A stretch of 41,209 nucleotides of DNA. Origin: Nocardia brasiliensis NBRC 14402. GTDB lineage: Bacteria > Actinomycetota > Actinomycetes > Mycobacteriales > Mycobacteriaceae. Below are positions 22,794-34,700 of this stretch, piece by piece. Position 1 is the stretch's first letter. Every line of letters begins with the position of its first letter. Made by a program: the position numbers and the translations under genes. The notes under the pieces were generated by a model. The model had not been told where the DNA came from, searched no databases, and worked only from the letters and a program-made list of their open reading frames with translations. The stretch covers positions 1 to 41,209 of the forward strand of contig NZ_BAFT02000021.1 in assembly GCF_000308475.2 (NCBI RefSeq). The letters are read 5' to 3'.

Positions 22794-25700
22794 ATGAGCA
22801 TCGAGATGCCGGCTGAGCTGCAATGGCTCAGCTACCTGGCGGGTGCCGCGTGGCCGGAAGGCGACGAGGACAAGATGTTCGCCCTCAACGACGACTACAA
22901 GTCGGCGGCGGACACCCTCGACGCCGCCCTCGACCTCTTGCGCTCCGCGTGCGACACCGCGACCGCCAGTTATTCCGGCGACGGCGCGGACAAGATGAAA
23001 AGCCAGTTCGACCAATTCTTCGCCGGAGAACAGTCGATCCCGAAGCTCATCGACACGATGCGCCAGGTCGGCAAGTCGTGCCGCGCGATGGGCGCCGAGA
23101 TCGAGCACACCAAGTTGCAGGTCATCATCACCCTGGCGATCCTGGCCGCCGAGATCGCGTACGCGCTGACCACCTGGTTCGGTGCGGTGGTGATCCCGGC
23201 ACTGCAAGCCGAGACCGCCGGGATCATGGCGGTGATCGGTCGCACACTGGCCACTCGGCTGGAATTCCTGGTCAACCATGCCGCCAAGATCGCGGCGATG
23301 CCGATGTGGAAGCTGGCCGCCATCAGCGGCGGGGTGCAGGGTGTGATCGGCCTGGGCACCGAGTTCGCGGTGGAGGCGATCCAGAAGAGCAAGGGGCACA
23401 TCGACGACTTCGACCTGAAGCGGATTTTCGTCGCGGGCGCCGTGGGTGCGGTGTCCGGTGCGGTAGCGGCGCCGGTCGCCAGCGTCATCGGTAAAGGGCT
23501 GGCCAACTGGGTCGGCAAGGAATCGATGACCTGGTGGAAGTCCGGTGGTATCGCGATCGGCGCCGGTATCCCTGGTGGATTGGTCGGCGCGGGTGCGGGT
23601 TTCGTCACCGGTGGCGCGCTCACCGGAGAGTGGGAATTCGACCCGGCCATGCTCGCCGGCGCGGTGGGTGGTGGCATCCTCGGTGGTCTGCACGGTTCGA
23701 TCGGTCATGCGCGGGCCGGGGCGATGGTGAACGTCAAGGCAGTGACCGCCAAATCCGACCTGTCGCTTTCCGACGGTAGCTCCATTTACTCGGCGTCGGA
23801 GAAGGACGGCGGGGGCGCAGGCGCGCCGCGCGGTTCCGGCGACCGCACGGACAACGGGCAGCAGACCCGGGCGATGTCGCACACGGGCGACACGGGCAAC
23901 GGCAACGGCCGGTCCACGACCTCGGGATCCGTAGGTGCGGAAGGCAATTCGCGTGCCGCATCGGTGCACGGCAACGGAAATGGCAGCGCGAATACCAACG
24001 GCAACGGCAACGGCAACGGCAACGGGTCGACTCGATCGGCTTCTGTGCGCACCGGCAGCATTTCGGCGGCAAGCGTGCTACGGCCGCGCACGGACTCGAT
24101 CAGTTCGAGTGCCAGCGACGGGTCTGTGTCGCGCGCGTCGTCTGTGTCGGGCGGGTCCTCGCACACCTCGATGACATCGTTCTCGGATGCCAAGGGCAGC
24201 GACGCGGCGCCGCGGACTGCCCATACGTTCGACGGCGCGTCGGAATCGGCCTCCGGTCCGGTATCGCGCGCGTCTTCACCGGAACCGCAGGGTATGCACA
24301 ACCTCCGGACCGATGGGCTGCCGCAGGAGAAGATTTCGGCTGGACCCGAGAGCCTTTCGGGTGCATCCGTTTCCGGGAATTCGAGTCGCGAATCGGCGCA
24401 GTTCTCCGCAGGCCCGGACGCTCGGACAGGCTCGGATCAAGCGTCGAGGATCTCCGCCACCGACACCGGCAGCTCGACGAATCTGCGCGACGTCCGGCCC
24501 GTGACGGGAGCGTCAGGCGGCGAGAGTCGAAGCGGCATCGAAACACCGTCGCGGTCGGGCACACCCGATCCCGAGGCACGCCCTCGGTCGGCGGCGCCGA
24601 GTACTTCCTCGTCGGTGGGCGGCGGGTCACAGACCCGTATCTCCGCGGGGCCCAACGAGTCCGGGCCGCCAGGACCGCGCACAGTGACTGGGCGAGAAGA
24701 TCAGTCGGTGTCGGGTTCGTCGTCGCGGGCGGCCTCGCCGGAGCGCACCCCTGCTCCCCCGGCGGCGCGACCCGAAAGTCTGGCAGCGCACAACGAATCG
24801 GGACCGGATGGTCTCGCCCGGTCGAAATCCGGTGACGACAGCGGTGCACATCCGGAAACCACCGGGCCCGAGCGCAAGAACGGCCAGGACGAAACCGGCG
24901 ACCAGTCGATTCGGCGACCCCGGGCGCACCTGACCGAAAACCCGGACAATCCAGCACTTCCGGAACAACCCGGGCGACGCGCGGCCGAAGAGCCGACCGA
25001 CACCCGGGTGACGGAGTTGCGAAACCGCTTGCGGGACAGCGACGAGGTCCAGGACCACCGCGACGTGACCGCGACCAGGGAGCGACTGAAGACCGCCGAG
25101 GCGGAGTTCGAGGACACTCGCCGCCTGGTAGAGCACGACCAGTCGCCCAAGGAAGGCGCGTCCGCGCTCGCGCTGCGCGAAATGCACGACGACGCCGCGA
25201 CACAGCTGGAGCAAGCGCGCACGGCACACGATGCCGCGATCGATCGGGCGGTCGACGAGCGGTACGCACAGTTGCAGGCCGAGGCCGACCAGGCCATCCT
25301 GACCGCGGACCGAGAAGCCGACACCGTACACACCGACACCGCGCGTCGGCTGCAGGAGGCGCAAGACAGCTTCCGGGACGCGCGGCAGCGGTGGGAGAAC
25401 AGCCGCGACGAATACAACGCCGCGGCGGCCAACCACGAGGCGCGCGCGGACGGCGAACTGGTCAAGAGCATCACGGAGGCGCACAACCGGGTCCGAGACG
25501 CGAATCAGGGTTTGGTGCAGGCTCGCCGGGAATACAACGCCGAAGCCCGCGCGTCCGAACCACGCGCGGAACGCCTGTCCTGGCTACGAACTGACATCGA
25601 AGCGCGCACCCAAGGATTGCGGACCGAACTGGTCGAGCGGGAAGCGTTGCTGCGTGCCGCCGCAAAACACAATGCCGAACTGAGCACGGCCAGAGCCGAG

Positions 25701-28700
25701 CGGTGGGCGTTGGACCCCAACGAAAAGTCGAGCGTGGCAACGAGATTGCTGAACTGGCTGCAGTCGGGGTCGGGCGAGGGTGTCCGGACCGGGAAGGTGA
25801 TCGGTGATCCGCGCCAGTTCGAGGCCGACGTCAGGACTCGGGCGCGCTCGCTGCAGGACGAGTTCGACAGCAAGGACTCGGCCGCGCGGGCCGATTCGTC
25901 CTTGTCGGAACTGAAACAACAGTTGGCGGACAGCACCGCTTCGTATCAAGCTGCGCGCGATCACCTTTCGGAGGTCGGTCTGCAGGCCATCGGCGACCGG
26001 ACGGTGGTGCTGCGCAACGCCGGACTAGCGGACAAGGCAGCGTTCGATGGCGGGCTGGCCGAACGAGGTCCGGCCTTCGAGGCGATCGTGCGCAAGCAGA
26101 TGGCCGCGGCCCGCGATGTGCTGGATGCGATTTCGGCTTACGACCACCAGCTGTTGTCCAAGGGACGCCCGGACGATCCGGTGACGGTGCCGCTGTCGGG
26201 TGAGCAACTGCGCAAGGTGATCGCCGAAGGAACGCCCGAAGAACGGTTGGCGCACCTGCGTGCGTTCGTGAAGATGACGCATCCCGAGGGCTTCGAGCCG
26301 CGGGAGAATCAGATGCTGGGGTATCTGCTGCGCGTCGGCAATCTGGGTACCGGTCAGGGCAAAGAGATGCTGATGGCGATGCGGTTGTTCACCGACGCCG
26401 TCGAGCAGGGCACCGCCTACGGGACCACGAGTAGCGACAACCTGGTGTCCTCGATGGTGGATCTGGTCAAGGCGTTCGCCAGCTCTCGGTACGGGGACCT
26501 GCCGATCTCGGTGTCGCGGATGACCGATGAGGGGCCGATGCCCTCCGGCGGTGTGATCATCGGGACCAAAGAGGACTTCGTATTCGCGGCATTGCGGAAG
26601 GCCCAGGCGGTGCTGGATCGGATCGGCGCGGCGGGGGCGCCGGTGAAAGAGGTGAACGAGCTGCGGGATTGGCTCAACAACGAGCGCCCGAAGCTGGACG
26701 AGATGAAGCAGCGGCTGGACGCGGTGCTGGACAAATACAAGATCGGCGAGAAGTTCGAGCCGTTTCCGAAGGGGCCCTACACCGGCGACGAGTTCGACGC
26801 CGCGATGTTCGACGGGCAGGAGGGGGTGCTCACCCCCGGTGGGCAGCACGACGAGTTGCCGGCGCAAGCGCGCAGGATCGAGCAGGCGATGTATCGGGTC
26901 CTGGCGGCGGAGAAGCTGCACGGTTTGACGGCCAAGGACTTCGGCAGACCGGAGTTCACCAGGGGGATGTGGCGTGCGGAGCTGAGCGAGACCGCGATCG
27001 AGAAACTCAATCGGGTCCCCGGCGAACCGGTGACACCCCAGCAGGCCGAGTCGTATAAGAATGCGGCACTTGCGCATTGGGGTAAGCGACGCAACACCGA
27101 CTGGATCAAATCCTTCGACCCCGACAATTCCAGCGATCCAGGCCGCACCGGTCTGCTCGCCTCCGACACCAACGACAAACTGATGGTCGACCGCACCAAA
27201 GGCAGCGCCAACGTCCGCGAGAACCGCCTCCAAGGCGTCGGGCAGTACCTCGACGTCCTGGCCGGGGTGCCGGTCCGAGCCAATCACCCCGAAGGCACGC
27301 TGTACATGAGCTTCGACCAACTCGTCGGCAGCAGCTACCTGCACTCACCATCGGGAGTGTCGGGGACGTTGAAGCAGGTGGAGAACGCACTCTACGACCG
27401 CCACGGCATCGGTCCGGTACCCGAGATTCCGAACTTCTACAGAGACAAGATCGAAGATGTCCCCGACGCGGAATTCAAGACTCGCGAGGGAAAACTCGAG
27501 GCTATGGGACTGTCGATCTTCGACGACCTGGTCAGGCCCGACGGCAAGATCGAGCTCATCGTCAAGGACGGTACGGTCGTCGGCGCGAAGCAACGCGGGC
27601 GCCCGCACTGGGTGGTGATGACCGACAACCGCGATATCGCCGGCGATGATGTGCGCATCGTGCGCGGTGACGACGGACGCGTCGTCGAGGAAATTCCCCT
27701 GAACTCTTGGAAAGACAAGAACCCCGAAGAATACGGAGTCGCCGACTGGATCAACAGGATCACCGAAGAAGAGATCCACGCCGAGGCTGCGGCCGCCGGA
27801 CTGCCGGTGGCCGAGAAGATCAAACTCGACTACACCATGCGCGACGCGCGGTGGTACGAACTCCACGGCAATGGCGTCAAGGCCGAAGTACTCGCGAACG
27901 AGCAAACCAAGCAATGGGGCGCACCCGGCAGTTTGCACATCGGGCACAAGGCCGACGGACGCGGCGCGAGCCCGAAACCCACCCCGGAATCGGTCGAAAT
28001 CGGTGGCACCGCAGTCAAATCCAGCGGCGGTCCGGCCTACGGAGAACGCAACCATATTCAGATCCGCGGCCGTGCACAGCGCGGCGGCGTCGGCGAAGAC
28101 CACGAGAACGGCGGCTTCCCCGGCACCTTCCAGCGGTTCTTGTCCGAGGAGGACTACTACGGTGCGGTGGCCGATCACGGTGTGCGCGAACAGGTCGTCC
28201 GATTCCACCGAGCGGTCGAGGAACACGAACAGGCGATTGCCGATCATCGGGCCGACGACACCCCCGAGACCCGCGCCCGCCTCGACGAAACCGATCAAGC
28301 CGTACGGCAAGCCGTACAGACCCTACGCGAGCAGACGGCTCCCGCTGTCGAACGTGCGGCAGAGCAACAACTGCTCTCGTCCGGGCGGCATGGCGGCTAC
28401 CGAGCCAACGCTCCCCCGGTGCTCGACACCGGGCACGTCCCGCCGGGCATGGACTTCACCACCCCGCCGCCCGAGGTGGAAACGCCCGAGGTGGAAGCCG
28501 TCACGCTGCCGCAGGATCCAGGCGACGTCCGTCAGGATGCGGAGACACACGACGACCCGGATCGGCAGGACGACAGCCCGCCGAAGACCACTCCGAACCC
28601 ACCAGCGCAGCCACCCCGATTCGACGGCTCGGCAGATACCTTGTCGCCCAAACGATCCGATACGTCTGGGCGCGGCGCGCCCGAGTTCGCTCCGCCCGTC

Positions 28701-31700
28701 AGCGAAACGAATTCCGGTCCAGGCCTGGGCAAGATCTTCGATGCGGCCGACTCCTACTCGGCAGCCGGTCCGGACGGCCTGGCAATCGGGCACCCCGGCG
28801 ACCGCGCCCTGGCCGGGACGTTCGACGCCGAGCCGCGGCTCGGTCTCGGCTCCGGCGAATACCGGGCCGACCCCAACGCACTTCTCGAAACCCTTGTGTC
28901 CGAGAAGCTTTCCGAAGTGGGCCCGCAGGACCGCGTGGATGTGTTCGATTGGAGCACGTTCCGCGACAAGTTCGCGACCGTCGACTTCCCGGTGGGCACA
29001 CAGTTCGAATTCATCGACGGCACAGGCGGCGGCGGTTATGTGGCGTCGGTGGAGCATTCGGCAGAGGGCACGCAGGTGCGGCTGCTCGGTGCCGGCGATG
29101 CCGCGAACGCCGGCAGGCAGGTAGTGGTCGGCGCCGACGTCTTCCGCGACGGCTTGCGTACGGGATGGCCGCAATTGAGTGGCGGCAGTGTGGTCCGAGT
29201 CGTGCAACCCGGACCGGCACCCGGCGCATATCAGGTGTGGGAGACGGCCCGGTTCCTGCACGCACTGGACGAGGGTGACTTCGGCGAGGGTACGCGGGTG
29301 TCGTGGCGCGAGCCGTCGGAGCACGGCGAGCAAGTGGCGTCGGCGATATCGCGCCCCGACGGCGGATTCGATGTCTACCCGAATCATTCGACCGTGTCGG
29401 TGGTCGACCTGCGGGAACGACTGCGGGGTGTGGGTGCGGTGGAGGTGGTGCCCACCGACTCGGCGTCGGCGCGGAAGGACCCCTCGACCGGGGATACGAG
29501 CTATACATTCTTCGGTCGGGTACCGACCACCGGTACGCCGGTGGCATTCGCTTCGAGCGATATCGATCTCCTGTCCCGAATAGCGCGACTCGGTCCTGCA
29601 CTGACACCCAAGGAATACGCGGATATCGCCCGAGAATTGCGTGCGGCCGGCGACCGGCATGCCGACGAGAAGACAGTGAAACAGCGGATTCAGGCGCTGG
29701 CCGAGAGGTTCGAGTCGTTCGACCTCGGTCCGGCCGCAATGGCGCGAGCAGCACGCGCGTGGGGTTTGCGGGCCCGGGTGCCAGAAGTCGGCGACGTGGA
29801 TCATGAACAATTCGGCCGGAATCCGGCAACTGGCGAACAAGTACTGTTCTTGCCCGGACAGGTGGACCTTCTGCAGCGCTATGCACAGCGGAAACCGACC
29901 CTGGAGAGCAAGAAACACACCGACGTCGCCGCTGAGCTGAAAGGGCTCGGCGACCTCCGGGTCACCGAGAACTCCGTCAGAGGTCGCCTTCAGTACGTTT
30001 ACCAGAAACTAGTGCTCGTGGGCGATGACCGGACCGTTCTCGGCGCAGTGCGGGCGGCCCGCGCGTGGGGCGTGTTGGCGCCCTTCCCGATGCCAGGGGA
30101 TCTGGATTTCGAGTATCACGGCTTCGATCCGGTATCGAACACCCGTGTGTCGTTCACGGATGAGCACATGAGTGTGCTCATCCGGCTCGTACGACCGCGC
30201 CCGCTCGATGCGCGCGCAATCGCCCGAGAGCTCGGCATATCCACCCCGACTGCCAAAAAACGCATCAGCACCGTATTCGCCACCTTGAATGTGGCGGAAA
30301 GTGCGGGCGTCGCCGAACTGGGCCGGGTGGCCCGGGAATGGGGGTTGCTGTTCGACACCTCCGGCCCCACCACCCAAATCGCCGACGGCAGCGCCGCACA
30401 CCAGCAACAGGCCGGTCCGGCAGGACCTACCCGATTCGGCCTCACCCACCCCACCGCCGTCGCGGTCCGCAGCAACGACTGTGTCCGCCTGGCCTTCACC
30501 GAACTCCTCAGCGACGGCGACACCACCGACACCCCCGCCACCATCCCCACCACAGCAGCGGGCCTGGCTGGTCGCACCCGCACCGAGCTCGAAAAACACG
30601 CTGCCGCAGCACTTCACGATTACCGCGACCACGACCACATCCGCGACCAGCTACTGCGCCTCGGCCACGGACACAAGGCACTCGTCGTCGACAACTACCA
30701 AGGCAAACCCGACCGCAACGGCATCGGCGGCCACGTCTACGTCATGCGAAACGTCCACGGCACCATCCGCATTGCCGACCGAGCACGACGCCGCTTCCAC
30801 CCTTACCCACCCGTCCTCCCCCGCGAACTCTCCCGCACCCGCGCCATCTTCTACACCCCCGACAACCAGCCCATCCAGCCCACCAACCTCCCGGCAACCC
30901 ACACACCGACCCGCCCCGAAGCCAACCTCGGCCTCAGCACCGGACCCGACACAATCGACTACGAAACCGCGCAACCGGTGCTTCCGCGCGGGCGTCCGTC
31001 GGTGCCGCCCATCGCGCAGCGATCGGATTCAGTGCTGGCTCGCGCTGCCGCGCAATTCGACAACCTCTTCGACCAGCCACGCTCGCTGAACGAGCTGTAC
31101 ACCGCGTTGCAGCCGATCTGGCCGGATCTGTCGTTCGCGGACCTGGAGGGATTGCGGGCGCCCACCTATCTGCGCAACGGGATACAACTGCCCACGGTTT
31201 CGTGGGAGAACATGGATCGCTTCCTGCGGTTGCTCTGGCCCGATCGCGAGCGGGCGGCAGACGCGGACGTCATCTACAACGCGTATTCGATCCTCGGCGC
31301 AGGCGAGCCCCCCGCGGACGTGCACGCCTTCAAAGACGACATGGTGCAGATCCTGGCCCGGCGCCCACCTGGCCCCGCCCAGGTCGGCACGATGGAAGAA
31401 CTGGGTGTGCTCACGCCGGGCAATGCCGATGATGTTGCGTCAGAGGATATTCAGGTCGTGCACTTCACGCGGCAACCCGCAGCCGCGGCCGGCATTACCG
31501 ACGGCGCCAAATTCAAGATCTATGTGAACGCCACCGGCAACGCCCGGTCCACGGTAACCGCGCATCTCGTGCACGAAGTCCTCGACAACCCGGCTCGGTT
31601 CCCAGGAGTCCATGAGGTCAAAGCATTCGGCCCGGAGGAACACCGCGTGGACGGCGTCGTCGTCTACACCTTCGGCACAGCGGCGACGAATCGGGTCATC

Positions 31701-34700
31701 GAATGGCTGCGCGAGTTCCAGAACGCGAACAGCCACATGTTCTACTGGGACGCCCCGGTCGGCACCCAGCAGGTGCTGGCCGGTGTCGGTTTCGGCGCCG
31801 AAGGGCGGCAGCACACTTTCGGCGATACCCGGGCCATCGCGATATTCACCGCACTCGACATGCATCGCCGTGGCACATTCGACGACTTCCGAAACGAGGT
31901 GCGCAACCAATTCCGTGACCACGGCGTCGATCCCGACCAACCACACCTGAACCTGCCCGAACCACATCGAACCCTCGAAGAAGTGACCACAGAGGTCTCG
32001 ACCGGCCGGTCGGCCGTGCCCCCTGCCACACAGCGGCAGGGCTCGGTGCTGGACCACGCTGCCGCACAGATCGAGGACATCTTCCGTCAGCCGTACACGC
32101 TGGACGAGTTGTATACCGCGCTGCAACCGGCGTGGCCGGATCTGTCGTTCGACGACCTGCGGGAGTTGCGGACATCCACCTACCGAAGCAACGGAGTGGA
32201 ACTCCCTACGGTGTCGCTGGAGAGCTTGACCGCGTTCCTGCAGTTGATCTGGGACGATCGCCTTTACGCCGAGAGCGAGAATCACATCTATGAAGCGTAT
32301 TTGACGCGGGGGGCCGGAGACCCGCCGGCGGACGCCGGTGCCTTCAAAGATGACATGGTGCGGATCCTGTCGCGACGTCCGCCCGGCCCGGCCCGGGAGG
32401 GCGACATGGAGGAGAGGGGGACGCTCACCCCATACAACGCCGAAAACGTTGCACCCGAAGACATTCCGGTTGTCCACTTCACCCGAACCAGTGCATCCGG
32501 CGAAATCCCCACCGGTCACGACGACTACAAGCTCTATGTGAACGCCACCGGCAATGCCCGGTCGAGGGTGACCGCGCACCTGGTGCACGAAGTCCTCGAC
32601 AATCCCGCTCGTTTCCCCGGAATCCACCAGCTGAAAGTATTCGGCCCACAGGAGCTCCGCGTGGACGGCATCGTCATCTACGCTCAGGATCGCGCCGCAG
32701 CGGGGCGAGTACGCGATTGGCTACGCGAGTTCCAGAACCGCCACATCGGCATGTTCCACTGGGATGCGCCGACCGGGACCGAACAGGTGCTGGCCGGTGT
32801 CGGCTTCGCCGCCGAACCGCGATCCGACAGTTTCGGCAGGACCCGCGCCGGCGCGATCTACACCGCATTGGAAATGCACCGCCACGCAACATTCGACGAC
32901 TTCCAGCGCGAGGTCCGCAATCAGTACTTCCGCCGTGGACTCGATCCCTACCGGGTACACCTGAACCTGCCCGCTTCCCAGCCGGGACAGCACCTGCGGG
33001 GATCTGCGAACGGGTCACGGCTTGCACCGTCCGAATCGCCGGCGCCCGAAGGCTACCAGCGCCTCGGTGCCGGTGCCACCGAAGCCGTGCCCGAGGCCGA
33101 AACCGGAGCGGCGGAACCACTTCCCGGCCCGGCGCACCCGGATGACAACGGCAAGGTCGATTCTGGCGAACAGCCCAAGTTGTTCTCGGTGCCGCCGCCG
33201 GATCTGGGTGTGCAGCGTGTGGGAGTGATCGGGGATACCGCGAACACGGTGCTGATCACCCGGAATGGTCGAGATGCCGTGGTGGTCGGGCCGGGCGACA
33301 GTATCGAGCTGGACAGAATCAGCCGGGACAACGCGCAGATCAGGGTGAGTTCTGATCCGCAGGTGACATACCGGGTGCATCCCGAACTACTCGGACGCGA
33401 CTTCTGGGATTGGACTGAGGATCCCGCGGGCACGTGGGTGGGCACGCCACGGCGCGTGGATAGCCAGCAGCGGACGCAGCTGTTGTTCTACCACGAGAAT
33501 GCAGTCGTCGAGATGGGTGCGGGCGAGCTATTGGGGATCCAGCCGACGGCCGACGGTGCGGTATCCGTCAAGAACCTGAGTTGGCGGGTCACGCTGGCGT
33601 CGAGCGCTGTGCACGCGTTGGGTTTGGGTGCCCCCGCCGCGTCGATGGTCCCGCATACCGGCCCGGTGTTCGCGACGCGGAACTCGCAGCCGGTGCCTTC
33701 GGATGCTCGGGCGGGGGCCCGGGCGGATTATGCGGTGCTGATGAACAACCTGGGCAGGGAGGCCGAGCGGGACCCGCAGGCCTTGCTGAAAATGTTCCAT
33801 GAGTATCCCGACCAGACGGTCGCGGTGCGGTTCTTCATCGACGGTCAGCCGGAGTGGGTACGGGTCGATCGGACTCTGCCGCACGAGACGTCGCAGTCGT
33901 CCGGAGAGCCGATGTATGCCGGGCATACCGATGGTGAGCCGATGTGGGCGGCGTTGGCGCAGAAGGCATTCGCGTTACTGCGGCCTGATATCAATGGCAC
34001 TGCCACGGTATCGATCCGCCCGTTCGGCGCGCCCGCCCATCCGTCGCCGATCGCCCCGATGCCGGGCTCATCGATCACCGCACCGGCGGGCCGGTTGAGC
34101 ATCGTCGATCAGGACGGTGAGCTGCTCAGTGTCCGGCCTGGTGACGAGCTGCACGGCACGGTCGATCCAGCGAGCCCGGATCTGCTCACGGTGTGGATCG
34201 GTGACGAACCGACGGCCGCGCGGCACTCGGTGCACCGGAACCTGCTCGGTGAGCTGACGGTGTTTCCCCCCGCGAGCGACGGCATCTACCACTGGACGAC
34301 GCCGACTACGCCGGCAGTCGAAGTCACCGGACTGCGCTGGCTGTCGCCGAGCAACGCTGCACGCCATGCGCCGGTCGGCGGGCTGGTGTCGCTGCGGGTC
34401 GGCAGCTGGGGTGATCTTCTGCTGGACGGGAACACCCGGGTTTCCCCGCCGGCGCTACAACAGCTCGGGCGCTCGATAGCGCGCGCGTCCGGTCCTGTCT
34501 TCGGTAGCGCGGGCCCCGTGCCCGCCGATGCGACCCAAGGCCAGGCCGGGGACTGCTATCTGCTCGCGCCGCTGATGGATATCGCCGAGAACAACCCGCA
34601 AGCCATCAGGGACATGATCGTCGAATATCCCGACGGCACCGTTGCCGTGCGGTTCTTCACCGCGCTCGGCGTGCCGCAGTGGGTACGGGTCACCAGAGAC

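Noticed and set aside
23934..24174. Small plus-strand open frame within the Ser/Gly linker of the giant gene
   Set aside because: It is an out-of-frame shadow of low-complexity DNA with no start signal.
25008..25980. An SMC/Rad50-type ATPase in the coiled-coil region
   Set aside because: No Walker A, signature or hinge motifs flank the coiled coil; the nearby GTGQGK belongs to the SecA-like domain.
28323..29918. A 531-codon minus-strand frame inside the giant gene
   Set aside because: It lies opposite the linker and first HTH repeats, has no recognisable fold, and is explained by codon bias of the giant gene.
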